DNA from: Longimicrobiales bacterium
Lineage (GTDB): Bacteria > Gemmatimonadota > Gemmatimonadetes > Longimicrobiales > Gaopeijiaceae
NCBI GenBank assembly: GCA_951828585.1
Contig: OX639991.1
Coordinates: 2,512,576 to 2,576,575 of the forward strand
Length of the DNA stretch: 64,000 nt
Direction of reading: 5' to 3'
Below the pieces are notes generated by a model. It was not told where the DNA came from, did not search any database, and saw only the letters and a program-made list of their open reading frames with translations. Each line of letters begins with the position of its first letter. The first letter of the stretch is position 1. Both the position numbers and the translations under genes were made by a program. Shown here in pieces: positions 52,414 through 60,611 of the stretch.

Positions 52414-54903
52414 TCACTGAACCCGGACCACCTCCCGCGCGACCACGAAGTTGAGGAGACGATCGGGTACGTGGATGATCCTGCGGATGTCCATCCCTTC
52501 CAGGTGGCGGGCCACGTTGGCCTCTGCCCGCGCGAGCGCCGTCACGGCTTCCCGGTCCGCCCCCTTCGGCGCCGACACCGTGCCCCGCACCTTGCCGTTC
52601 ACCTGCACGGCCACCTTCACCTGGTTCTCGGCCGCCTTGGCGGGGTCGAAGGCGGGCCAGTTGGCGCCGTCGAAGATGCTGCCCTGATTCCCCAGCCGGC
52701 GCCAAAGCTCCTCGGCCATGTGGGGCGCGAACGGCGCGACCAGGCGCACCAGCGGCTCGATTTCGGCCCGGACCGGCGTCCTTCCACCGGTGCGGGCCGC
52801 GTTCAGATACTCCATCATGGCAGCGATGGCCGTGTTGTAGCGCAGCGCCGCGATCTGCTCAGTCACGCGTTTGATGGTCCGGTGCAGCTTTGGTTCCAGC
52901 CCGGGATCGAGAGGTCCGTCGCCGAGCTCGCCCTCGCGCGGCACGACCGACTCCCACAGGCGGTGCAGGAAGCCGTGCGGACCCGAAATCCCCTGATCCT
53001 GGTAGTCGCCGCCCGCCATGAACGGCCCCAGAAACATGAGGTATACACGGAAGGTGTCGGCGCCGTACCGCTCGATGATCGGATCCGGGACGATCACGTT
53101 GCCCTTGCTCTTGGACATCTTGGCGCCCTCGCGGATGATGAGTCCGTGGGCGCGGAACTGCGTGAAGGGCTCCTCGAAGTCGAGCCATCCCATGTCGTGG
53201 AGCGCCATGGCGACGAAGCGCGCGTAGAGCAGGTGGAGGACGGCGTGCTCGTTGCCGCCGATGTAGGTGTCGACGGGGAGCCAGCGGCGCGTGATGCCTG
53301 GGTCGAAGGGGCGGTCGTCGAAGTCGGTCGACGGATAGCGCAGGAAGTACCACGCGCTGTCCAGGAAGGTGTCGGAAACGTCGGTTTCGCGGGTGGCGTC
53401 GCGACCGCACGAGGGGCAGGGGACTTCGTACCACTCGCGCACCCGTGCCAGGGGACTGATCCCGGACTCGTCGGGGCGGAAATCCTCCACCCGGGGCAGC
53501 ACGACGGGCAGGTCTTCTTCGGGGACGGCGACCGGGCCGCAGTCGTCGCAGTGGATGATGGGGATGGGGGGTCCCCAGTAGCGCTGCCGCGAGATGCACC
53601 AGTCGTGCAGGCGGAAGTTCTCCTGGCCTTCGGCGAGGCCCTCCGCCGCCAGGTCGTCCACGATGGCCTGCTTGGCGTCCTCCGGTGACAGGCCGTCGTA
53701 GCGGCCGGAGTTCACCAGGCTGCCCTGCGGGTATTCGTAGGCGATCGTGAGCGGGGTGTGGGCGTCCTCGCCCTCGTCGGCCACCACCCGCACGATCGGA
53801 AGGTCGTATGTGTTGGCGAAGTCGAAGTCGCGCTCGTCGTGGCCCGGCACCGCCATGATGGCGCCGGTCCCGTACCCCATGAGGACGTAGTCGGCGATCC
53901 AGACCGGAATCGGCTCGCGCGTGGCCGGATTGATGCAGAATCCCCCAGTGAACACGCCCGTCTTGTGCTTCTCGATCTTCTGCCGGGCGACCAGGTCCAT
54001 GGCCTGGGTGCGGGCGCGGTAGGCGTCCACCTCTTCCCGGCAGGCATCGCTGGTGACGGTGTCGACCAGCGGGTGTTCGGGCGCGAGCACCATGTAGGTC
54101 GCCCCGAAGACCGTGTCCGGCCGCGTGGTGAAGACGGGCACGACGACCTCGTCCCCCTCCGCCCCGTCCGTCACCACCGGGAACCGCATCTCCGCCCCCC
54201 GGGACCGCCGAATCCACGCCCGCTGCGCCTTCCGCGTGGTCTCCGACCAGTCGATGCCCGGCAGATTGTCCAGCAGACGCCCCGCGTACTCGGTGATCTT
54301 CAGGAACCACTGGCGGATGAAGCGCTGCTCGACCGGGGTTCCGCACCGCTCGCACGCCCCCACGACGACCTGCTCGTTGGCGAGCACGGTCATGTCCGAC
54401 GGACACCAGTTGACCGGCGCCTCCTTCTGCTCGGCCAGGCCGTGCCTGAAGAACTGCAGGAATAGCCACTGCGTCCACTTGTAGTACTCGGGCGCGGTGG
54501 TGTCGACCGTGTGATCCCAGTCGAACATTCCCCCCATGCGGCGGAGCTGGCGGGTGAAGTTGGCCACGTTGGCCGGAATCAGGTCCATCGGGTGGATGCC
54601 CGCCTTGAGCGCGAAGTTCTCGGAGTGGATCCCGAAGGCGTCGAAGCCGATCGGCTCGAACACATCGTGGCCCTGCAAGCGCTTGAAGCGACCGTGGACA
54701 TCGGCCCCGGTGAAGGCGTAGATGTTGCCCACGTGCAGCCCCTCGGCGGAGGGGTAGGGGAACATCATCAGGTTGTAGAACGGGCGTTCGGCGGCGCGAA
54801 GTTCGTCCAGCGTGAAGGAGTTGGTGCCCTCGCGATCCCAGGTGGCCTGCCACTCGCGCTCGATTGCGGTGGGGCTGTACGTCCGGTCGGCTGGGGTGGA
54901 CAT
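52414..54903 (-). CDS. leuS: Leucyl-tRNA synthetase
   Basis: This 829-residue class I synthetase charges tRNA-Leu. The HIGH-type motif is HVGN (residues 57-60) in MMFPYPSAEGLHVGNIYAFT. The CP1 editing domain carries FTTRPDTVFGATYMVLAPEH and MGYGTGAIMAVPGHDERDFD. A zinc-type Cys pair (CPSCGRD) and the KMSKS motif (REGAKMSKSKGNVIVPDPII) are present. The anticodon-binding domain and the C-terminal KVAVQVNGKVRGTVSAP extension follow. I chose the ATG at 54903 because MSTPADRTYSPTAIEREWQA is the usual opening. There is no strong ribosome-binding site. Confidence 0.97.
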   Translation of the reverse strand: MSTPADRTYSPTAIEREWQATWDREGTNSFTLDELRAAERPFYNLMMFPYPSAEGLHVGNIYAFTGADVHGRFKRLQGHDVFEPIGFDAFGIHSENFALKAGIHPMDLIPANVANFTRQLRRMGGMFDWDHTVDTTAPEYYKWTQWLFLQFFRHGLAEQKEAPVNWCPSDMTVLANEQVVVGACERCGTPVEQRFIRQWFLKITEYAGRLLDNLPGIDWSETTRKAQRAWIRRSRGAEMRFPVVTDGAEGDEVVVPVFTTRPDTVFGATYMVLAPEHPLVDTVTSDACREEVDAYRARTQAMDLVARQKIEKHKTGVFTGGFCINPATREPIPVWIADYVLMGYGTGAIMAVPGHDERDFDFANTYDLPIVRVVADEGEDAHTPLTIAYEYPQGSLVNSGRYDGLSPEDAKQAIVDDLAAEGLAEGQENFRLHDWCISRQRYWGPPIPIIHCDDCGPVAVPEEDLPVVLPRVEDFRPDESGISPLARVREWYEVPCPSCGRDATRETDVSDTFLDSAWYFLRYPSTDFDDRPFDPGITRRWLPVDTYIGGNEHAVLHLLYARFVAMALHDMGWLDFEEPFTQFRAHGLIIREGAKMSKSKGNVIVPDPIIERYGADTFRVYLMFLGPFMAGGDYQDQGISGPHGFLHRLWESVVPREGELGDGPLDPGLEPKLHRTIKRVTEQIAALRYNTAIAAMMEYLNAARTGGRTPVRAEIEPLVRLVAPFAPHMAEELWRRLGNQGSIFDGANWPAFDPAKAAENQVKVAVQVNGKVRGTVSAPKGADREAVTALARAEANVARHLEGMDIRRIIHVPDRLLNFVVAREVVRVQ

Positions 54904-55017
54904 GCGACGGTGAGGTTGCTGGGGGCTCGCGGTGCGGTGCGACGGGGTCGGTCGCCAACCGAATAAGCTAACAGTCCGTGGACAAACCCGCGCGTGCACG
55001 TAGAGCGCGGTGTGCTC

Positions 55018-56178
55018 TTACAGTCCGGGCGGCTCCGGTTCCCCGATGGCGGGAAGCACTTCGAAGGGGTCGTCCACGCCTTCGATCCCAGTCTTGAGCG
55101 ACTGGATGGCCGCCTGAAGCGCGCCACCGCTCCCCGCGAGATGCGCGTCGAAGTCCGGGAGCCGGTGGTAGTACAGCATGCGACTGAGCAGAATGGCGTT
55201 GTTGAGAGGGACGGCATCGAACCCGGAAAAGGTTAGCGACAGGAAGCGGGGCCGGACTTCCTCGCGGAGACGTTGCAGATGTCGCTCGAAGACCGCCTGG
55301 CGGCGCGCGAGCTTGTCTCCCCGGGTGGTGGCCGAGTCCCCATACACGTCCTCCAGCTCCTCCACGAGACTGTCGATGAAGCGGGAGAAGAGCTGCATGT
55401 CGTGCCAGCGGTCGCGCGCCCGGTTGCACCACACGGTGTCCGGGCCCCCGCCGGGCCGCGTGCAGAAGAACTCGATGGCGCCGGTTCTGCCCACCCACGT
55501 AGCGAAGCTCTCGTTGAAGCGCACCTGCCCCGGGACGAAGAGGTCGTTGTGGGACAGTTCGTGGAGGATCGTGGTCACCAGCTCCACCTCGTCGTACCTC
55601 ACGATGGTGGAGAGGAGGGGATCGGAGAACCAGCCCAGGGTGCTGAAAGCGGAGGTCGGCCGCAGCAGGGTGTCGAACCCCTCGTCTTCGAGCTTGCCCT
55701 GCTCCTCCTGCGCGTCCTCCAGGTCGAAGAATCCCCGGTACGGCACGCGGCCCACGATGGGAAACCACCAGGTGCGCGACGCGAGGCGGTCCGCGTAGGC
55801 GGCCGAGAGTACCATCGCCAGGGTGTCGCGCTCGAGTTCGGTGTAGGTCGTGTAGCTGTCGCCCACGTCGAGCTTCAGCGCGTTGATGGCGAACTCGCGC
55901 GCTTCGCGGGCCAGGGTGAGCTTGCCGCGGGTTCGCTCGTCGGTCTCCGGTGCGAGGATCACTTCGGCGAGCGGCCGACGGGCCTTGAGGATCTTGGCCT
56001 CGGCCCAACCGGCCTTGATGACGTACACCGGTGAGCACCCGGTCCCCACCGAAATGGCGGCCGTTGCCACGAAGAGTACCGCCGCCGCCACGGCCACCCT
56101 TCTCGCCCATGGCCGCCGCTTGCGGCCCGTGGGTGCCTCCGTTCCGGTGCTCACTGGTTCGCCATGTAATGAGAACAT
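55018..56178 (-). CDS. Zinc aminopeptidase-like lipoprotein
   Basis: This 386-residue protein matches bacterial putative aminopeptidases. It has a basic N-terminus, a hydrophobic segment ending in a lipobox (ISVGTGC, Cys48), then a helical domain with ILHELSHNDLFVPGQVRFNE. His206, His210 and Glu223 would bind zinc and Glu207 would be catalytic. The ATG at 56178 lies inside the palindromic element; a GTG at 56154 is an alternative start. The gene sits between leuS and an SPFH protein gene, all on the minus strand. It is likely anchored in the envelope; its substrates are unknown. Confidence 0.8.
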   Translation of the reverse strand: MFSLHGEPVSTGTEAPTGRKRRPWARRVAVAAAVLFVATAAISVGTGCSPVYVIKAGWAEAKILKARRPLAEVILAPETDERTRGKLTLAREAREFAINALKLDVGDSYTTYTELERDTLAMVLSAAYADRLASRTWWFPIVGRVPYRGFFDLEDAQEEQGKLEDEGFDTLLRPTSAFSTLGWFSDPLLSTIVRYDEVELVTTILHELSHNDLFVPGQVRFNESFATWVGRTGAIEFFCTRPGGGPDTVWCNRARDRWHDMQLFSRFIDSLVEELEDVYGDSATTRGDKLARRQAVFERHLQRLREEVRPRFLSLTFSGFDAVPLNNAILLSRMLYYHRLPDFDAHLAGSGGALQAAIQSLKTGIEGVDDPFEVLPAIGEPEPPGL

Positions 56179-56205
56179 TACAAAATGTAATGTATAGTAT
56201 ACAGA
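56152..56205 (-). repeat. Dispersed palindromic element, copy B (promoter-like)
   Basis: Three alternating half-sites occur in a row: TGTAATG-AGAA-CATTACA-AAA-TGTAATG (56165-56192). They are followed by an overlapping perfect palindrome TGTATA-G-TATACA (56191-56203). Over more than 50 bp it matches copy A at 39321-39373, including the CTGGTTCGC flank. It directly precedes the aminopeptidase-like gene. On that strand TATACT could serve as a -10 box, so it may be an operator overlapping a promoter. Confidence 0.72.
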
Positions 56206-56218
56206 CTACCGAAGACTG

Positions 56219-57106
56219 CTACCGCCCCCCGCCCAGATTCCGGATCAGCGGAATACCCCCCTCGGTGGGCACGTACACCAGCGACCCCTCGGGCATGTTC
56301 GAGAGCTGCTGGATATAGAAGAACGTCAGGTACTCCTGCGACAGGCCCTGGCTGATGATGCGCTGAGCCTCGGCGATCCCCTTCGCCTCTTCCGCCTGCT
56401 GGCGCGCCTGTTCCTGGATGATCTGGGTCTGGAACTCCTCGGCGGCCACCTGCTGCTCTCGCTCCAGCTTGTTCTCGATCGCCTCCCGGACGCGTTCCGG
56501 AGCCTGAATGTCGCGGACGAAGACCTCGACGACATCGATCCGGTCTCCGGCCTTGGCCTGGATCTCCTCCTTCATGGCGGTCGCCAGTTCGCGGCGGTTC
56601 GGCGAGAAGATGTCGTTGATCGACTTGGTTGCGACCGCGTCCCGCACTCCGTTGCGGACGGCGCTGAGCACAATGATCCGCTTGATCTGCTCTTCGGAGC
56701 CGAGGTCGCCATAAAGGCGCGGAGCATTGTCGACGTTGATCTCGAAGATGAGCGAGACCTCCAGCGTCACGTTCAGCTGCTCCGAGGTCTGCGCCTCGAT
56801 CTGCTCGACGGCGCCCTGAGGCGGGAAGGACTGCTCCCGCACCGACATCCGCTCCACGGACGCCAGCGGGTTGATGATGTGCATGCCCTGTTCGAGCGGT
56901 CTGGGATCGACCGTGCCCAGGAAGTGCTTGACCCCGACTTCTCCGACGCCGATCAGGACGACGGCGTTCAGTAGGATGACAGCCGCGCCCATGAACCAGA
57001 GGACGTAGCCGACCAGCTTGGTGGGGATCTTGGCGGTCCCCTTGGGGAGACTGTAGACGATCGCCCCCAGAGCGATGAGAACGATGGCGATGGGTAGGAA
57101 GGTCAT
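56219..57106 (-). CDS. SPFH/prohibitin-family membrane protein
   Basis: This 295-residue protein has two N-terminal membrane spans (about 3-20 and 31-53) and then an SPFH/prohibitin domain (EVGVKHFLGTVDPRPLEQGM, HIINPLASVERMSVREQSFP, LNVTLEVSLIFEINVDNAPR). A coiled-coil segment rich in Glu/Gln/Ala follows (ENKLEREQQVAAEEFQTQII, QEQARQQAEEAKGIAEAQRI). It likely forms large rings on the cytoplasmic membrane and modulates membrane proteases or microdomains. GGAAAACC lies near the ATG. Confidence 0.92.
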   Translation of the reverse strand: MTFLPIAIVLIALGAIVYSLPKGTAKIPTKLVGYVLWFMGAAVILLNAVVLIGVGEVGVKHFLGTVDPRPLEQGMHIINPLASVERMSVREQSFPPQGAVEQIEAQTSEQLNVTLEVSLIFEINVDNAPRLYGDLGSEEQIKRIIVLSAVRNGVRDAVATKSINDIFSPNRRELATAMKEEIQAKAGDRIDVVEVFVRDIQAPERVREAIENKLEREQQVAAEEFQTQIIQEQARQQAEEAKGIAEAQRIISQGLSQEYLTFFYIQQLSNMPEGSLVYVPTEGGIPLIRNLGGGR

Positions 57107-57342
57107 TGCGGGTTTTCCTTTTCTGAGTGTTCAACGGCGTGCGCGGTCCGGTCCACGGCGCGCACCGATGGTGATTCCCGTGGTCCGTTCCCGGCGTCCA
57201 ATCTCATGAGTGCCCCGGATGGTCTTGGATTCGAGGATGAAATCCACAGGTGTCAATATGGGCCTTCTGGTCCTCCGGCGCGCGGTCTCGGCTACGTAAC
57301 GTAGTGGACGGATGTTCTATCGGGCGACCGAATCCCGCCAGA

Positions 57343-58728
57343 TCACTTGCGGAGTCCCGCCAGCGGCAGGTAGCCCTTTCCCCGTCCGCGCCCCTCCACC
57401 TGGAGGAAGCCAAGCTCCACCAGCCGGCGCAGTTCGCGTGAGGCCTGGGCGGGAGCTGCCTTGAAGAGAGTCCGGTAGTTGGCCGGGCGCAGCTTCGGGT
57501 CGCGCTGGAAGAACTCGCGGAGTCTGGGCACCCGGTCTTCGAGAAAATAGCGGGTGTCGTCCAGCTCGGGCGTGAGGTAGTAGATGGGAATCTCGTCTCC
57601 ATCCCTGAACGCGCATGTCGTGATGCCCTTTCTCACCAGATCGTGCACGCCCTGCTTCGCTTCCCCCTCCACGACCGCGTTCAGCCTGCGGTAGTCGTCG
57701 TGAGTGAATCCGTCGGGTCGCGCCAGGAGGATTCTCTTCTGATCGGGTGATACAGGCAGCGAGCGCACAACGTTTTTCCATCCCGGCCCCGCCATGGCAT
57801 ACTGAGGCTCATTGCGAAGCGTCACCTGAAGCAGACCGTGTTGGTGCACAACCTCTGGCGGTTGCAGGGAGCTGTCCGACATCTCCTTGAACACTCGTGC
57901 GAAGCCTGTGCCACGACCCTGCATAATCCCGACGTCTGCGAAAACGTGTGCCAATATCGGATTGCGCGTGGCGCGCCCCGGTGATCCCGCGCTGAGTGCC
58001 TCTACCGTCACGCGTGCGAGTGATCCCCCGGGGCTGGACACCACGAGTCTGTCGTCGAAGAAGGTGACCTCGGTGCCGTGGCTCCGAACTCCGTAATCCC
58101 CATGTGTCATAGCGTTTACGACAACTTCACGCCACGCGAAGCCGGGGTATTCGGGCATGTCCCGGAAGAAGATCTCGCGTAGCGCCTCGGAACGACGGAT
58201 CTGCCCCTTGACCATTCTCAGCCCATCCTTGACCGCGATGGCCAGAGGGGGGGGCGCTTGTCCGATCAGGGTCACGTTTTGGCTCCGACCGATCACGGTC
58301 TGCGTGCCAGCGACGCGCCGAACGCGCAGTCCTGCACCAGGATACCAATTCCGTCGGTCGGGGTGACAGAAAAGCAGGAGGGCCGCGTTGGTGACTTTCC
58401 AGGCGTCATCCTGGCGCCGAATCAGTCCGTAGTGCTGCAGGGAATCGAGAACGGACCTGTTTCCGACGGGAGAAGGTCGAAGGAAGAAAGCGGCCAACTC
58501 GAGATCCAGGTCGTCGAGTGTGGCGTCTTCCCGGATGCGTCGTTCGAACTCCGGGCCGGGAGCGGCGGTTCCCGCCGTGGCGGCGGGGCGGCGGCGACTC
58601 CTGCGCACGATCTGGTTAACTCCCAATTGGGGTGGACTACAGGCATTTTGACGCCGGGCGTGCGGCGGGAGTGGAATGTCCACAATGGTCCCGAGCGACT
58701 GTGATTCCCCTCCATATGAACGCCTCAT
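57343..58728 (-). CDS. Schlafen/RecG-like ATP-binding protein, N-terminus damaged
   Basis: The 461-residue frame shows the C-terminal part of the AlbA_2/HATPase_c_4 class. It has FERRIREDATLDDLDLELAA, AALLLFCHPDRRNWYPGAGL, the GHKL-type MPEYPGFAWREVVVNAMTHG with HGTEVTFFDDRLVVSSPGG and MQGRGTGFARVFKEM, and winged-helix segments at the C-terminus. The ~130-residue AlbA_2 (schlafen) domain is essentially absent; the first 60 residues look random. IS1380 copy 2 lies 47 bp upstream. An ATG at 58728 is used, but the frame extends to a TTG at 58770. It may be a pseudogene. Such proteins are regulators or possibly defence components. Confidence 0.65.
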   Translation of the reverse strand: MRRSYGGESQSLGTIVDIPLPPHARRQNACSPPQLGVNQIVRRSRRRPAATAGTAAPGPEFERRIREDATLDDLDLELAAFFLRPSPVGNRSVLDSLQHYGLIRRQDDAWKVTNAALLLFCHPDRRNWYPGAGLRVRRVAGTQTVIGRSQNVTLIGQAPPPLAIAVKDGLRMVKGQIRRSEALREIFFRDMPEYPGFAWREVVVNAMTHGDYGVRSHGTEVTFFDDRLVVSSPGGSLARVTVEALSAGSPGRATRNPILAHVFADVGIMQGRGTGFARVFKEMSDSSLQPPEVVHQHGLLQVTLRNEPQYAMAGPGWKNVVRSLPVSPDQKRILLARPDGFTHDDYRRLNAVVEGEAKQGVHDLVRKGITTCAFRDGDEIPIYYLTPELDDTRYFLEDRVPRLREFFQRDPKLRPANYRTLFKAAPAQASRELRRLVELGFLQVEGRGRGKGYLPLAGLRK

Positions 58729-58775
58729 CGTCGAGAACGCAATAGGCAATGCGTGGTGTGGTGGTTTCAATTCAA

Positions 58776-60544
58776 CCTGCCTTATTCATGAATTCGCGAG
58801 TCGAGGGCAAGGTAGGGGGCTGAGAGGCCTCTCACAACCCCGATGGCGGGTCGGGGGCGGTTCCGGGGGCAAAAAACGGGCGTTTCGAGTCCGAAAAGGT
58901 TAGTTTGTTCGACCGAACCGAGCCGGTTTCCGGCGCTTGGAGACACCTCGGCGTCCTTGCGGCCGCCGGGGCCGGGAAAGGGTTCGGCGCCTGGCGGCGC
59001 CCGCGCTATCCGGAGGGCCCGTGCAGGGTCGCGAGCCCGCGGGCGAGCATGCGCCAGTGCGCCGACGCGCCTCCGATGGTCATCGTAATCCGGCGGCCCG
59101 ATACGGTGAAGCGCGCCGGGGTGCGGAGCACGCGGTCCGCGAGACGCCGCAGGCTCCAGCCGGTTCCGGTCATGCGCTCCAGCACGGCGCGCTGGACGTG
59201 CATGATCTGGTAGCCGAAGCCGGCGAGCAGCAGGCGCACCTGGTTGCACGCGAAGGGGTCCACACCCTTCTCGCGCTTCGCGATCTTCTTGCCCCGGTAG
59301 TGGCTCTTGCGGCGCGACGTGGACGACAGGGCCGGGGAGACGACGCTCATCAGCTCGCCCAGGTGGCCCTCCGCCTTGCCGCGCTTGCGGTACAGCGCCA
59401 GGAGGTCCTCGCCGGACATCTCCTCCGACGGCATCGAGGTCAGCAGCCAGAAGCAGCGCGGGATGAGTTCGCCCGGCCGCTCGACGACGACCTGCACGAC
59501 CCGGCGGGAACGGGACCACGACCCGGCCCGGTAGGACGACTCGCAAACCCAGGTGCGGGGCTCGCCGCCGGGCGCCCCGTTGTTCAGCGCATCCCAGACC
59601 ACGGCGTCCATGGCCGGCAGCGCCAGGCGCTTCAGCACGGCGTTGTTGCGCACCCGGGCCACGTAGTGCGTGCCCCGCTCCTCCAGCGCCGCCATCAGCG
59701 GCTCGCCGGGATATCCCGCGTCGAAGCGCACCGCTGCCTTCCCGCACAGATGCCGCTCCGCCCGCTCCAGCACCTCGAGGACGAACTCCAGCCCGCCGTC
59801 CGCCGTGTGCACCTGCCCCTCGCGCAGCCGCAGATCCAGGATGTCGCCCGTCTCCCCCGCCGCCGCCACGATCGGATGATACACGCGCCGGTGATAGTAG
59901 CCGTTCCACGCGCTGCCCGGCTGTTCCCCATGGACCTCGACCGGCAGGCTGTCGATGTCGATCACCAGCGTCTTCGGACGCCGCCGGCCGCCCATCGCCT
60001 TCAGCCGCCACCCCGCCAGCCGCTGCAACCCCTCGCGCAGCACCTCGACGCCCTCCTTCGCCGACCACGCCGCCACCCGCCGCGACAGCGTCGGCTGCGA
60101 GGGCAGGCACCCGCCCTCGCCCAGCGGAGCCGTGCCCGCCCGGTCGCCGGTGGCCAGCCGCAGCGCCGGATCGTCGCGCAGCTCCGTCGCGTCGCCATGG
60201 TCCCGGCGGCCCTGCCCCGCCAGCAGCAGAAGCGTCCGCGCCAGCCGCCTCTGAGAATGCCGGATCCGGCGCCCGTCCCGCTTGTCCGGCAGCCCCTCCG
60301 CCAGAAACCGCACCACCCTGCTGCGCCGCAGCAGCTCGCGCCCCGTCAGAGCCCCCGAATCCCCCGTGATCCGGTCCCGGCCGGACCCAATCCTGATCGA
60401 CCTGTTGAAGCTGAACGGCGCATCCATTATCTTCACCCCCGACGTGATGGCTGGCAGGTGCTCGCGATCCTTCTAACACTCTGAATCTAAAGCACTTGCC
60501 GCCTCACGTCGCCTCGCCTCCCGGCCATTCGTGAATAAGGGGGG
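58776..60544 (-). mobile_element. IS1380-family insertion sequence, copy 2 (1,769 bp, intact)
   Basis: The ends are the same as in copy 1 but in opposite orientation. The target duplication is TTCAA (58771-58775 and 60545-60549). The transposase frame is intact. Copies 1 and 2 differ by one inserted base and a handful of substitutions, for example Ala versus Val in LRRSRVxRFLAEG. Both insertions are therefore recent. Confidence 0.95.
59006..60436 (-). CDS. IS1380-family transposase, intact
   Basis: This 476-residue DDE transposase has an N-terminal DNA-binding region and the IS1380 catalytic core: VIDIDSLPVEVHGEQPGSAW (first Asp), NGYYHRRVYHPIVAAAGETG, AAVRFDAGYPGEPLMAALEE (second Asp), and a C-terminal YRKRGKAEGHLGELMSVVSP with the Glu. 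It may start at a GTG at 60436 or the ATG three codons later. It is complete and should be able to mobilise both copies in this window. Confidence 0.93.
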   Translation of the reverse strand: MKIMDAPFSFNRSIRIGSGRDRITGDSGALTGRELLRRSRVVRFLAEGLPDKRDGRRIRHSQRRLARTLLLLAGQGRRDHGDATELRDDPALRLATGDRAGTAPLGEGGCLPSQPTLSRRVAAWSAKEGVEVLREGLQRLAGWRLKAMGGRRRPKTLVIDIDSLPVEVHGEQPGSAWNGYYHRRVYHPIVAAAGETGDILDLRLREGQVHTADGGLEFVLEVLERAERHLCGKAAVRFDAGYPGEPLMAALEERGTHYVARVRNNAVLKRLALPAMDAVVWDALNNGAPGGEPRTWVCESSYRAGSWSRSRRVVQVVVERPGELIPRCFWLLTSMPSEEMSGEDLLALYRKRGKAEGHLGELMSVVSPALSSTSRRKSHYRGKKIAKREKGVDPFACNQVRLLLAGFGYQIMHVQRAVLERMTGTGWSLRRLADRVLRTPARFTVSGRRITMTIGGASAHWRMLARGLATLHGPSG

Positions 60545-60611
60545 TTCAACGTCCGCCGGGGTCACCGCAGGACGCCCGCGACCTCATGTCAGTCAACTGT
60601 ATTCGTCACCA

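Noticed and set aside
51295-53688. Open frame of almost 800 codons on the plus strand across tkt and leuS
   Set aside because: It is antisense to two housekeeping genes with clear motifs; long antisense frames are expected in high-GC DNA, and the protein has no recognisable domain.
58937-60484. Plus-strand open frame of 515 codons over IS1380 copy 2
   Set aside because: It is antisense to the intact transposase; the same shadow appears over copy 1.
29425-60544. Composite transposon bounded by the IS1380 copies
   Set aside because: Each copy has its own, different target duplication, and the interval holds housekeeping genes such as leuS and tkt, so separate insertions are more likely.
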